A DNA stretch of 64,000 nucleotides from Mesostigma viride (GCA_009746045.1 RPFO01000038.1:442759-506758), one strand, 5' to 3'. Counted from the first letter of the stretch, positions 1-13,194 are shown. Numbers and translations are program-made. The notes: generated by a model not told the origin, from the sequence alone.

Positions 1-527
1 ACGTACGTAAAATCCCGCAACTCACTCTTGTTGGAGCTGATGCTGCTGTCGTTGTTGTTGTTGTCAGGCCCGTTGTTCTTGATTTCCAAAGAGCATGCAC
101 GTGCTGCTCGTACGCAACGCTCGTGACCTGCACCCGCAGGCGAAAAAGAACGAACCACAATGATAGTATTGTTGTGAGTGACAATTGACGACATCACGCT
201 ACAAGGAGCATGACGCAAAAGGGATTTAAAATCGGCATGAAAAACCTGGTGAAAAATAAGAGGGAGAGGGGGGGAGAGGGAGAGGGAGAGAGAGTCGTCG
301 TTCAGGAAGCCGTCATGACGCAAAATGGGATGAATACTCAACATGCCAGGTGAAAAAAAAATTAGGAAAACCACGTACGTAAAATCCCGCAACTCACTCT
401 TGTTGGAGCTGATGCTGCTGTCGTTGTTGTTGTTGTCAGGCCCGTTGTTCTTGATTTCCAAAGAAGAAAGCCGTGAAGCTGCTCGTACGCATTATGGGGG
501 CTGCACCCGCAGGCGAAAAAGAACGTG
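1..527. repeat. Direct repeat pair, about 155 bp, offset 372 bp
   Basis: Bases 1-157 and about 373-527 are copies of one another. Both start ACGTACGTAAAATCCCGCAA, contain a GTTGTTGTTGTTG run and end near GCACCCGCAGGCGAAAAAGAACG. The intervening segment holds a GA-rich run and a GTCATGACGCAAAA motif that resembles bases near 200. No open frame here has recognisable content. Confidence 0.75.
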
Positions 528-629
528 GACCACAGTCGGTCACTGGACGTGCGGTGGCGGGCGTGGTGGGCGCATCCGGCGGTGCGCGCCTGCAAAACAC
601 CGCATCAATTACCTGGGCGGGCTGGGTGC

Positions 630-1378
630 GCACCTTCCAAAGTCCCTGGTGTGTGTCAGTGCAGCGTCGACATGGCATGCGTGGAGGATATTGCGTACGT
701 ACGACGAATCATGTGAAACGACTGGTCCAACCTGAAAAATTTTAAATTTTTGCCGTGTCCAGTAACGGTCCTAGGTTGCACCCGCGGGCCGTTCCGACAG
801 CTGTACAGAAAAGATCACAAAGATACGCCGCGCAACGACGCCTGTGCCCGGCAAATCATTTGTGAGCCCGGAACTGAACAGTCACTGCAAATGTCGAGTA
901 TTTATTGCTCCACCCCCACAAAAAAGCGTTCCGGACCTGTTCGAAGCGAAGAGCACTGACAGGGATCGGACCCGAGCCAGATTTGTGTGCGGACCATGAT
1001 GGCTGGCCTCCCTCACTCCGCAACCTCACTCTGGACGCAGGTTCGAATCCTGTCAGTGCTATTCGCTTCGAACAGTTCCGGAACGCTTTTTTTGGGGGGT
1101 GGAGCAATAGATTTTCGACGTTTGTAGTGACTGTTCAGTTCCCGACTCACATTTGCCGGGCACTGGCGTCATTCCGCGGCGTATCTTTCTGATCTATTCT
1201 GTACAGCTGCCGGAACGGCCCGCGGGTGCAACCTAGGACCGTTACTGGACACGGCAAAAATTCAAAAATTTTCAGGTTGGACCAGTCGTATCACATGATT
1301 CGTCGTACGTACGCAAATATCCTCCACGCATGCCATGTCGACGCTGCACTGACACACACCAGGGACTTTGGAAGGTGC
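630..1378. repeat. Large fold-back (inverted) repeat with 83-bp spacer
   Basis: The left arm (about 630-964) is the reverse complement of the right arm (about 1048-1378), with scattered mismatches and small indels. It would extrude as a hairpin or may be a fold-back transposable element. The inner edge of the right arm carries GGTTCGAATCC, which looks like a tRNA T-arm, followed by TGTCAGTGCT; the inner edge of the left arm carries the complementary AGCACTGACAGG. No clear target-site duplication was seen. Confidence 0.8.
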
Positions 1379-3159
1379 CGTAAGAATTGTCTTGCGAAAT
1401 GAAAGCTTAGCCGTATGCACTGTTCTGAAAAAATCTGATTTGTAAAAATGGAGAAAAAAAAAAAAAAGGGAAAAAAACTAAAAAAAAAGAACCCCGAAAA
1501 CTGACATGCCGCAAAAAGGATTCGACACGGCGGCTGCCGGTCTCATCCAGGTAGTTGAGTAGGGTGTAGATCCCCACCGGGGGTGTAGATCCCCCTGCTA
1601 TTCGCTCGAACAGTTCAGGATGTACCATCCTACATGCTATTGTACAATATATAGTAGTAACAAAGAATAAAAAATGAAGAGACGACAAAAATGCCTTTGC
1701 ACCAATAGGAGTCGACACTGCGTGTTCAGACTCCAAGTATTCGGGCACCCACACCTGCCGGGGGAGTACATTGTAATGCTATTCACTAGAACAGTTCCGG
1801 ATCTAGCGTTAGTGATGATGTTGTACAATATATTCCAATCACGTTTGTCAGAGTGTGCGTTTTTCCGACATGTAGGGCAGGTTGTACAACATTCTGTGCG
1901 CCAACCATGTGTACTACATGTATCGATTAGTATCACTACATGTATATTCCATCATGATCGCAGGATTAGTAACTACTGGGCTACATGTTAGTGTACCCTT
2001 ACTAGGCTACTATGTAGAACCTTCAGAACCTGATTCTACCTTCCAAAATTCTAATTATGCGCCATGAATCAGTTCTGAAATGTAGAACGAGCCCTACGTG
2101 GAGGGCATGACATCAGTCCAGCTGGCACCGCCGCGCACCGCACCATGACCGAGGGAACACGCCGTCACGTGCATGTAATGCAATGTTTGGAGACGACGGG
2201 CATGCATGCATGGTTAAGGGGACGTGGCGCGCCGAATATTTTCCGCGCCAAAAAATTCGCGGTACCGTCCGTACGGTGTATAATGTGTGCCCGGACCGCT
2301 CAACCCTCGCGGAAGTGGCCATGGCGGCATGCCTTTATGCAATATTAATCGATATGGCACGTAAACAGCTAGAAAAAATGCTTGAATTTCGCAGAAGATT
2401 AGTTGATGACCTCATTTCGTGGCGGAAAGTTTACGGTTTGCAATATCGCTAATTTCTCGAACGGCTACGGGCGCGGGGGTCCAGGATATAATTTCTCTTG
2501 CGGATCATGAAATTTAATGCAGGTTTACGGCAGCTATTGTGAGGCAACGTAGGCTCTAAAGAGCGATTATGAAGCTAACTGAATGGTGTTGTCGAGTTTG
2601 TGCCGAAGCTTCCCGGTTTCTTTTACATTTCCGGCATTCAAGGTAAGAACCTACGCAGGCCTGCGCATGTCGCCTTCGACGTATTCACGGAAGGCGCACC
2701 TTCCTTGTTCGCCTGATCAATGGATGATGTCTTTTATTGTTCGAGCTTGCGTGCCAGTTTATGCATGAAACATTTCCACGCAGGCAGGTGCATTAACGTC
2801 GGCCTTTCGCCTTTTTTTCGGGCAGTTTCCCTGCAGGAAGCGCTCCATTTCTTTCGGTTGCATCGTCAGATTCCTAGCTATTTCGTACAATTTCGTGTAG
2901 TTTGTGGCTGGCATGCTAAATGCGCCGAGGTCATTAAGTTGTTGGTAATGTATTGACATTTGTTTTCCATAATCCTTTGGACGTGAGCTTGCTCAGACGC
3001 TTTGTTATGTGCCGGATCTGACACGCCTGTTTTAGAACGACATCCGGCATGTGCCTAGAGGCTAACAAGCTGGCATCAGCTTCTTAGCAAATTGCCCTAT
3101 TGGAAAGGAAGGTGAGAGTGGTTCTTTTGCTGGCCATACTGCATTCGAGTGGCATTGCA
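1379..3159. other. Non-coding stretch with short repeat remnants
   Basis: No convincing gene. Fragments resembling the inside of the fold-back (GCTATTCGCTCGAACAGTTC near 1600 and a relative near 1780) and paired TTGTACAATATAT motifs suggest decayed copies of the same repeat family. The remaining open frames overlap one another on both strands and have no recognisable motif. Confidence 0.5.
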
Positions 3160-6100
3160 TTACGTGGACGGGCCATGATGACACCATGGGAGCCTGAATC
3201 CTCATCATTAATTACATAAATGCCAACCATATACGTAGACAAGCCATGATGACACCATGGGAGCCTGAATCCTCATCATTAATTACATAAATGCCATCCA
3301 TGTACGTAGACGGGCGATGATGACACCATGGGAGCCTGAATCCTCATCATTTTTTTTATGAGACATCCATGTACATAGGCCAGCCATGATGACACCATGG
3401 GAGCCTGACTCCTCATCATTTTTTTTTCTTTGACATCCATGTACGTAGACGGGCCATGATGACACAATGGGAGCCTGAATCCTCATCATTAATTACATAC
3501 ATGCCATCCATGTACATACGTACACGGGCCATGATGACACCATGGGAGCCTGAATCCTCATCATTTACTATTCCTTGACATCCATGTACGTAGGCCAGCC
3601 ATGGAGACACCATGGGAGCCTGAATCCTCCTCATTAATTACATAAATGCCATTCATGTACGTACACGGGCAATGATGACACCATGGGAGCCTGAATCCTC
3701 ATCATTTACTATCAGGCTCCCATGGTGTCATCATGGCCCGTCTACGTGTTGTTGGCATGTATGTAATTAATGATGAGGCTTCAGGCTCCCATGGTGTCAT
3801 CATGGCTTGTCTACGTGTTGTTGGCATGTATGTAATTAATGATGAGGATTCAGGCTCCCATGGTGTCATCATGGCTTGTCTACGTACATGGTTGGCATTT
3901 ATGTAATTAATGATGAGGATTCAGGCTCCCATGGTGTCATCATGGCCCGTCTACGTACATGGAGGTCAAGGAATAGTAAATGATGAGGATTCAGGCTCCC
4001 ATGGTGTCTCCATGGCTGGCCTACGTACATGGTTGGCATTTATGTAATTAATGAGGAGGATTTAGGCTCCAATGGTGTCATCATCGCCCGTCTACGTACA
4101 TGGATGGCGTTTTTGTAATTAATGATGAGGATTTAGGCTCCCATGGTGTCATCATGGCTTGTCTACGTATATGGTTGGCATTTATGTAATTAATGAAGAG
4201 GATTCAGGCTCCATTGGTGTCATCATGGCTGGCCTACGTACATGGATGTCAAGGAATAGTAAATGATGAGGATTCAGGCTCCCATGGTGTCATCATGGCT
4301 TGTCTACGTACATGGTTGGCATTTATGTAATTAATGAGGAGGATTCAGGCTCCCATGGTGTCTCCATGGCTGGCCTACGTACATGGATGTCAAGGAATAG
4401 TAAATGATGAGGATTCAGGCTCCCATGGTGTCATCATGGCCCGTGTACGTCCATGGATGGCATGTATGTAATTAATGATGAGGATTCAGGCTCCCATGGG
4501 GTCATCATGGCCCGTCTACGTACATGGATGGCATGTATGTAATTAATGATGAGGATTCAGGCTCCCATGGGGTCATCATGGCCCGTCTACGTACATGGAT
4601 GGCATTTATGTATTTAATGATGAGGATTCAGGCTCCCATGGTGTCATCATGGCCCGTCTATGTACATGGATGGCATTTATGTATTTAATGATGAGGATTC
4701 AGGCTCCCATGGTGTCATCATGGCTTGTCTACCTACATGGTTGGCATTTATGTAACCTGAGTCCTCTCATTAAAAAAATGAAGAGGATTCAGGCTCCATT
4801 GGTGTCATCATGGCTGGCCTACGTACATGGATGTCAAGGAATAGTAAATGATGAGGATTCAGGCTCCCATGGTGTCATCATGGCTTGTCTACGTACATGG
4901 TTGGCATTTATGTAATTAATGAGGAGGATTCAGGCTCCCAGGGTGTCATCATGGCCCGTCTACGTACATGGATGGCATTTATGTATTTAATGATGAGGAT
5001 TCAGGCTCCCATGGTGTCATCATGGCTTGTCTACCTACATGGTTGGCATTTATGTAACCTGAATCCTCTCATAAAAAAAATGAAGAGGATTCAGGCTCCA
5101 TTGGTGTCATCATGGCTGGCCTACGTACATGGATGTCAAGGAATAGTAAATGATGAGGATTCAGGCTCCCATGGTGTCATCATGGCTTGTCTACGTACAT
5201 GGTTGGCATTTATGTAATTAATGAGGAGGATTCAGGCTCCCATGGTGTCTCCATGGCTGGCCTACGTACATGGATGTCAAGGAATAGTAAATGATGAGGA
5301 TTCAGGCTCCCATGGTGTCATCATGGCCCGTCTACGTACATGGATGGCGATTTTGTAATTAATGATGAGGATTTAGGCTCCCATGGGGTCATCATGGCCC
5401 GTCTACGTACATGGATGGCATTTATGTAATTAATGATGAGGATTCAGGCTCCCATGGTGTCATTATGGCTTGTCTACCTACATGGTTGGCATTTATGTAA
5501 CCTGAATCCTCTCATAAAAAAAATGAAGAGGATTCAGGCTCCATTGGTGTCATCATGGCCCGTCTACGTACATGGATGGCATTTATGTAATTAATGATGA
5601 GGATTCAGGCTCCCATGGTGTCATCATGGCCCGTCTACGTACATGGATGGCATTTATGTATTTAATGATGAGGATTCAGGCTCCCATGGTGTCATCATGG
5701 CTTGTCTACCTACATGGTTGGCATTTTTGTAACCTGAATCCTCTCATTAAAAAAATGAAGAGGATTCAGGCTCCATTGGTGTCATCATGGCTGGCCTACG
5801 TACATGGATGTCAAGGAATAGTAAATGATGAGGATTCAGGCTCCCATGGTGTCATCATGGCTTGTCTACGTACATCATTGGTTGGCATTTATGTAATTAA
5901 TGAGGAGGATTCAGGCTCCCATGGTGTCTCCATGGCTGGCCTACGTACATGGATGTCAAGGAATAGTAAATGATGAGGATTCAGGCTCCATTGGTGTCAT
6001 CATGGCCCGTCTACGTACATGGATGGCATTTATGTAATTAATGATGAGGATTCAGGCTCCCATGGTGTCATCATGGCTGGCCTACGTACATGGATGTCTC

Positions 6101-7441
6101 ATTAAAAAAATGATGAGGACTCAGGCTCCCATGGTGTCATCATGGCCCGTCTACGTACATGGATGGCATTTATGTAATTAATGATGAGGATTCAGGCTCC
6201 CATGGTGTCATCATGGCTGGCCTACGTATGTACATGGATGTCAAAGAAAAAAAAATGATGAGGATTCAGGCTCCCATGGTGTCATCATGGCCCGTCTACG
6301 TACATGGATGGCGATTTTGTAATTAATGATGAGGATTTAGGCTCCCATGGGGTCATCATGGCCTGTCTACGTACATGGATGGCATTTATGTAATTAATGA
6401 TGAGGATTCAGGCTTCCATGGTGTCATCATGGCTTGTCTACCTACATGGTTGGCATTTATGTAACCTGAATCCTCTCATAAAAAAAATGAAGAGGATTCA
6501 GGCTCCATTGGTGTCATCATGGCTGGCCTACGTACATGGATGTCAAGGAATAGTAAATGATGAGGATTCAGGCTCCCATGGTGTCATCATGGCTTGTCTA
6601 CGTACATGGATGGCATGTATGTAATTAATGATGAGGATTCAGGCTCCATTGGTGTCATCATGGCTGGCCTACGTATGTACATGGATGTCAAAGAAAAAAA
6701 AAATGATGAGGATTCAGGCTCCCATGGTGTCATCATTGCCCGTGTATGTACATGGTTGGCATTTATGTAATTAATGAAGAGGATTCAGGCTCCATTGGTG
6801 TCATCATGGCCCGTGTACGTACATGGATGGCATGTATGTAATTAATGATGAGGATTCAGGCTCCATTGGTGTCATCATGGCTGGCCTACGTATGTACATG
6901 GATGTCAAAGAAAAAAAAATGATGAGGATTCAGGCTCCCATGGTGTCATCATGGCCCGTCTACGTACATGGATGTCAAGGAATAGTAAATGATGAGGATT
7001 CAGGCTTCCATGGTGTCATCATGGCCTGTCTACGTACATGGATGGCATGTATGTATTTAATGATCAGGATTCAGGCTCCCGTGGTGTCATTATGGCCCGT
7101 CTACGTGTTGTTGGCATGTATGAAATTAATGATGAGGATTCAGGCTCCCATAGTGTCATCATGGCTGGCCTACGTACATGGATGGCATTTATGTAATTAA
7201 TGATGAGGATTCAGGCTCCCATGGGGTCATCATGGCCCGTCTACGTACATGGATGGCATTTATGTAATTAATGATGAGGATTCAGGCTCCCATGGTGTCA
7301 TCATTGCCCGTGTACGTACATGAATGGCATTTATGTAATTAATGATGAGGATTCAGGCTCCCATGGTGTCATTATGGCTGGCCTACGTATGTACATGGAT
7401 GTCAAAGAAAAAAAAATGATGAGGATTCAGGCTCCCATGGT
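3160..7441. repeat. Satellite array, unit about 71 bp, left block
   Basis: Dozens of copies of a unit of about 71 bp built on GATGAGGATTCAGGCTCCCA, then TGGTGTCATCATGG, then CTACGTACATGG, ending in either GGCATTTATGTAATTAAT or GTCAAGGAATAGTAAAT. The two end types alternate in longer blocks that recur, so there is higher-order structure. Units from 3160 to about 3712 are in reverse orientation; those from about 3713 on are forward. Open frames across the array are produced by the repeat itself and are not genes. Confidence 0.95.
7437..7441. repeat. Target-site duplication ATGGT, left copy
   Basis: ATGGT immediately precedes the 5' LTR and recurs at 14052-14056 right after the 3' LTR. Removing the element restores the satellite sequence CCCATGGTGTCATC, so the insertion site is certain. 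Confidence 0.9.
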
Positions 7442-7924
7442 AGTTAGTCTCCATGCTTTGCTGTAGACTAAGTCTCAAAGGCATTGTGAATACAACGTAT
7501 GAATAAGCCTTGTAAACCTACGTTGGTATGTGAATATAAATACCACGTGGGCTATGCAGATAGGAATGCTAGTCGAGTCGCATACGTTTCCCTAGATAGG
7601 TACTTTGGGTACTGGGGTACGTGACAGATGTCAGTACCCAGTATACGTAGTGTCCTGTCATTGGACGGTACTAGAGTATCCTAGATAGGGACCGTACTGC
7701 AGCGTGCATTGATCTGTGATCACACGATGCAGTGACTAGACTGCTACCTGTCATCGTGCGGCCTCGGGCCAACGGTCTGCACCCAACGGTCACTGGCGGC
7801 GCAGCCAGTGAGAGGAACGTTGATAAAGGGTAAACCTATTTTCTAATGAACCAAGCAATTCATTGCTCACAGCATACAGTGTTCTCAAGCAATATATCAC
7901 GTCGTTCATTTCTCATTCCTAACT
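7442..7924 (+). repeat. 5' LTR
   Basis: 483 bp, starting AGTTAG and ending CTAACT. It contains a TATA-like TATAAATA at 7535-7542, consistent with a promoter in the LTR. Same length as the 3' LTR and apparently identical. Confidence 0.92.
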
Positions 7925-8474
7925 TGAATTTTATAAACGCTCTTCAGCAACATCAAACTCAACAACGGTTCAAACCGGCACTGGAAAAAAAAAAAACAAG
8001 AAAAGAAAAGAGAAAAAGAAACTATATCTTGGGGACGACGATGATGATCAGCGTCGTCCGCCAGACAACAGGGCACCGGCTGATGTCGGTGCGCCTGCAT
8101 GCAATAACAACAAAACAAAAAGAAGACAAAGAAAAAGAAAACAAAAGAACAACCATGACAATACCAGCCAGGTGGAGGGTCCGGCTGCCGCGAGGCAGTC
8201 CGAACAACCCCCCTCCCCTGTGCGCCAGCCGGTGGCGGAGCCGGTTCCCCTACGGGGCACCGACCAACCCTCTTCCCCGGCGGCTGCGACAGCAGCACCC
8301 ACTGCTGGAGCAGCCATGGCGGCGGCAATGCGGCAGGAAAACAACCCCCCAGGAGGCACCGGCCCCGCGCCGGCCCCTGGGGCTTCCAGCGTAAGCAAGT
8401 CCGTTGCTTTCTTTCCCCATGCATGCTCTGATATAATGCTCAAGAGCGGTGGCTATCTTTTCAACATATCATAA
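7923..8474 (+). CDS. Gag-like N-terminal region (no clear start)
   Basis: An open frame with no early ATG runs from just inside the 5' LTR to 8474. It encodes a Lys/Arg-rich segment, a run of Asp near 8034-8050, then a Pro/Ala/Gln-rich stretch. This composition suits a Gag nucleic-acid-binding region, but no capsid fold is recognisable. A GTAAGC at 8391 could act as a splice donor joining it to the zinc-knuckle frame downstream; that is inference. It could equally be untranslated leader. Confidence 0.3.
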   Translation, partial: LEFYKRSSATSNSTTVQTGTGKKKNKKRKEKKKLYLGDDDDDQRRPPDNRAPADVGAPACNNNKTKRRQRKRKQKNNHDNTSQVEGPAAARQSEQPPSPVRQPVAEPVPLRGTDQPSSPAAATAAPTAGAAMAAAMRQENNPPGGTGPAPAPGASSVSKSVAFFPHACSDIMLKSGGYLFNIS

Positions 8475-8960
8475 CCAAACAGAAAGCTATCGCTGCAGCA
8501 TGAGGAGCATAGAAACGCTCCAGCTGTTATGTGATAAAAGCACTCCTGGCCTATCCCCATCGCCGGCGGTGGGCGGCCTGGGCTGGACGGCATATGCAAA
8601 CGAGACAAGTATCTCCGTCCACCCCAACGTGACTTATCTGAATGAATGTCATGTCTTTTGAACGCAGATCTCCCCATTTTATTTGGGATGAGTGTAAGGG
8701 TATTGTTGCTTTCTTGGCAGCACAGCCTCTACCCTCTAGGGAGACTGTTGATCCTCTCTATGTCAGGGCTGAGGGCCCTTAATCAAACCCACTGCTGTCA
8801 ACTCCCTAAACATGGAGCTTGCCCAGCCGCCGCACATAATCAATAACGCATGCAGTAGTGGCAGAAGCCATTACCAAACGCATGTACTTGCGGGTAAAGA
8901 CATGGCTGGTGCTAACGCTCAAGCAGCACCGGGAGGCAATAACAAGAAACACTAACAGAA

Positions 8961-9245
8961 AACAAACAAACAAAACTGTTACCAAACCATGGTTGGTGTT
9001 GAGGCAGCACAGATGCTGTCCTCTCACTGCAAGCAAACAAACGAAACTGTTACCAAACCATGGTTGGTGTTGAGGCAGCACAGATGCTGTCCTCTCACTG
9101 CAAACAAACAAACGAAACTGTTACCATACCATGGTTGGTGTTGAGGCAGCACAGATGCTGTCCTCTCATTACAAGCAAACAAACGAAAATGCTACCAAAC
9201 CATGGTGGGTTTTGAGGCAGCAAAGATACTGTCCTCTCAATCAAT
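8961..9245 (+). repeat. 71-bp tandem repeat, 4 copies, inside the retrotransposon
   Basis: Four copies (period 71 bp, last one diverged) of a unit containing ACCATGGTTGGTGTTGAGG and ACAGATGCTGTCCTCTCA, separated by CAAACAAACGAAAC spacers. It lies between the two Gag-like regions. Part of the unit resembles the start of Pol (GAGGCAGCA...CTGTCCTC near 9749), so it may derive from duplication of coding sequence. Confidence 0.85.
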
Positions 9246-9276
9246 ACAATGAACAAACAAGAAAAGCTGCGATTAA

Positions 9277-9668
<392 letters not shown>

Positions 9669-12600
9669 AGTTCTCTCACCTTGCTTACTCTGAGGATGAT
9701 GATCTCATTACCATTGGGGATGGCAGCCAGGGCATAATTGATTTTGAGGCAGCAACCTTACTGTCCTCCCAACACCCTGTACTGGAACCTTACATAAAAG
9801 CACTAACCCCACTGTTGACAACTCCATTGATATCAAGGAGCTTGCTCACCATCAGCTGCTGCCTAGCCATGGGTCATGAAACAGTGGCTGAGGAACTAGC
9901 CAGACGGCTGGGGGGTAGTAGCATGGGAAAACCACTCAGGAATGCAGTAAAACTGGCTAGACAACACTGTCAAGAATGTCAGTTTAACAGCCCCAAACCT
10001 AAAAAATGGCATACTGCAACTCCTTCCACCACTAGAGGCATGATAGTGGGGGATGTGATGCACATCAACAAAGATGTCCAACCCTACCTGATCCTAAAAG
10101 ATTCATGGTCCAGGTTCACAGTAATGGAACCCCTACCTGGCATGTCTGCAGGGCAGCTACGTGTTGCACTCATGATTGCTTTACCCAGATTCTACCCAGT
10201 TGACAGAATTTTGCTTGATCAACAATTTTCTTGTCTGACTGACCTGGAAGGGTGTGAAGCAATAGAGATTGCTGGGCTGGAAGATCATGAGGGTCAGGGG
10301 GTCATTGAAAGAACCATCAGATCTGTCAAAACCCTACTAGCCAAAAATCCTTCCAAGGATGCTACTTCAGGGGTCTATTGTGACAGGGCACTCTGGTGTC
10401 ATGAAATGTGCACAACCCTAAACATGAGACCTGTCTTGCATGCCAAGTGGGGTGAAGTAATCCCAGCAGGCCTGCAGGCAGGTGTATATCCCCCAGAGGT
10501 GATAGCACTGTACAACACTGCACGTGCACAAACCTCAGCAAAACTGGCAGAAAAAGATAAAACCCATCCCAGGCCAGTATTCCAAAAAGGTGATCAAGTT
10601 CTCTATTACAAGGAAAACAGCTTTGGTAAGGTTGGAACTTGGCTAGGTCCAGTTACCATCCGTGGATTTACCAAAAACAGCAAGACCGTGGAGGTCAAGC
10701 ACAATATCAATGGGAAGCGTCACAGGGTGAGCTGTCATAGAATTAAGAAGTATTATTCTCCCATGGCAGACGTGCCTGGGGAAGAGTCTTTAAGCATGGA
10801 CTCACTACTTCTATCTGGCAACTCCAGCATGCCCAGCAGTAGCCCTGAGCCACCAATTACTGCTGTTGACAGCACCACAGCACCCTCTGTGAACCCTTCC
10901 ACCCTCAGTGAAGCCAGGCCCACTTCACAACCTGGGGATTGCTTAACCAGGCACGAGGTAGCTGGGTTGGAAGCATTAGCTCAGCCCCAAGGCACCAAAT
11001 TGTCTGCCAACCCTCCCGCTCTGAGGTCAAGATTGGCAGTCGCCTTGCAAGCATTACACAGGTCACATAAGCAACAAGCTGCTGTGGCCGAAGGGTTGGC
11101 AAAAGTCTCAGCTGTGTGCACTAGTCAGGACCCCTGGACCCTGGCAATAGACACTCAGGCACAGGTCAGTGTGATCAGTGCACAAGCCATCCCTGGTCTT
11201 GAGATTGCACCTTCATTTTGGGCACGGGTGCAGGATTTCTCAGGCCAAAGCTCACTGGATGTAGTGGGACAGGTGATGCTCCCTATACTTGGTATTCAGA
11301 CACCCTTCCAGGTGGTGGAGGGGTACTCTGGTAACACCTTGTTGGGGGAACCTTTTGTATCCTATCCTGGGGTGCTTATCTCAGCTAATGAGCTCAGTGT
11401 CACAGGGGTGGGTGCAGTTCCTCTGGACCACTTTAAAATCCCTCTCTCCAGTATTGTCCCTGGTATGGATGCTGTCATCAAGGCAGTCAACACTCAGTAT
11501 GCACCAGGGGAGATCCCTGATTTGGACAAGTTAGTGCACAGCCAGTTCCTCCATCCCTCAGCCTTTGGGCTGGGTAAGTGGGACATAGCCATGCACTCAC
11601 CCCACCAAATCTCCCACGTCATACAAGAATGCAAAACACAAAAAGGGTTTACCAAGTGGCTGATGGCCATTGTCCACCAAGCCAGGCAGGAATGGGTCCT
11701 GCCCAACCCCAAAAACCCTCAATACAAACCTCCTGTCACCCCTTCATGGGACGTGCCAGAGGGAGCCAAAAAGCTCAGATTAAAATTTGTTCTCAAACAA
11801 AAACCACAAAAAGTGGGCTCCCCAATCTTCCATGCCAGACCATGTGTCACAGAATTAAAGGGGACATCCACACTGCCAAAAGGGGAAACCTACACACCTG
11901 GGTTGCAACAAACCTCACTCAGGATCATGCTCTCCCTATTCCTCCACAACCTCAATGCAGGCCAAGACTATGTCTGCAAAGCCACTGATATTAAAAGGGC
12001 CTTCCTCAGGGGGGACCCAGAAAAGGCTGAATCTGTGTGGAAAGGGAAGGTGTACGTGGTAGACACCCCAGCTGTGTGGAAACCTTACATTGATGAGCCC
12101 CACCTTATCATCAACATTGGGGTGGAAGGGCTTGTCAGTGCCCCCAAAATTTTCAGAGACTCAGCAGAGGAAGTATTCAAAAAGCTCAAGGCCACGTATG
12201 ATGACCTGGACCCATGCTTTTTTGTTGTACCCACCCCCTCTGGACTGCTGCTCTTTGTGTGGCATGGAGATGACCAACTCATTTGTGGGCCTAGAGCTGA
12301 GGTGGAAACATTTATTCAGCAGGTCCAGGAATCATATGAGATTGGCAAACAGGTGGAATTGAGCACAACCCCCATCCAGTTCTGTGGCATCATGTTGCAG
12401 CTGCACAGGCAGCCAGATCAGTGGGTCTGCTCTCTCTCTCCTCCTGCAGAATATATCCAAGATTGTCTAGATCTGCTGCAAGACAACTACCTCCCCTTAC
12501 ACATGTGTGCCACTGTTCAGGGCAAACTGGGGTGGTGGTCAGCCATCTGTGGGGCTCCCTTAGCTGTCATCAGCAGGGTCACCCATGATGTTCTAGTCAA

Positions 12601-12669
12601 GATAAAATGCAGTCACATCAGGAAGTTGGTCAATGACTGCCCCCCCTCATCCTCCATGGCCTGAATCTG

Positions 12670-13194
12670 ATGGAAGACATCCACATCCAATGTGTCATGG
12701 ACAGCTCCATGGAGAGCAGAACAATCAATCAGATGGGGGCACGGGAATCAGGGCTGTTTTTTCTCACCAACAGGTCAGATTACATGTCCCTCACTTCCTG
12801 GTACAGCAGGCTACACCGCAGAAAACCTGGCAGCAGCAACTCAGCTGAATGTCGTGCTGTGGTGTCTGCTGCATTGCATGCTCGTTCCCTGCAGCACATG
12901 CTCACCTGGCTACAAACCCAGGCAGGCAGCACATGCAATGTTATCTCACATCTCTACACTGACAGCTTTTCTGTGATCAGTTTTCTAACCAAGAAATCTG
13001 TTTCTGCTGCTGTCCACACTGACCTGGATTGGGTGATCCTCAAACAGGAGGCAACCTACTTTTCCAGCTGGACTCATGTGGATGATGAGGACAACCCAGC
13101 AGACGCTCTAACGAAGCTGCGGGATGCTGCTGGCCAACAGTACCAGCTCCTCTTTCAGAACATGAACCCCTATGATATCAGAGTCAGTGTTTGA
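12670..13194 (+). CDS. Copia-type RNase H (3' part of Pol, shifted frame)
   Basis: 174 residues ending with TGA. RNase HI acidic residues are visible: D11 in VMDSSM, E60 in NSAEC, D97 in YTDSF, and a C-terminal HVDDEDNPADALTK, which matches the Copia RNase H ending (typically HV...ADxLTK). It degrades RNA in the RNA-DNA hybrid during reverse transcription. The frame is open upstream to a stop at 12634-12636, so it can be reached from Pol by a shift of one base in the C7 run at 12640-12646. This is either a young mutation, a homopolymer sequencing error, or a real frameshift site. Confidence 0.85.
   Translation: MEDIHIQCVMDSSMESRTINQMGARESGLFFLTNRSDYMSLTSWYSRLHRRKPGSSNSAECRAVVSAALHARSLQHMLTWLQTQAGSTCNVISHLYTDSFSVISFLTKKSVSAAVHTDLDWVILKQEATYFSSWTHVDDEDNPADALTKLRDAAGQQYQLLFQNMNPYDIRVSV

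Noticed and set aside
952-1060. A complete tRNA gene at the fold-back centre
   Set aside because: The T-arm and a 7-bp acceptor pair are present, but the length (109 nt) is too great and no D-arm or anticodon arm fits. The pairing is explained by the palindrome itself.
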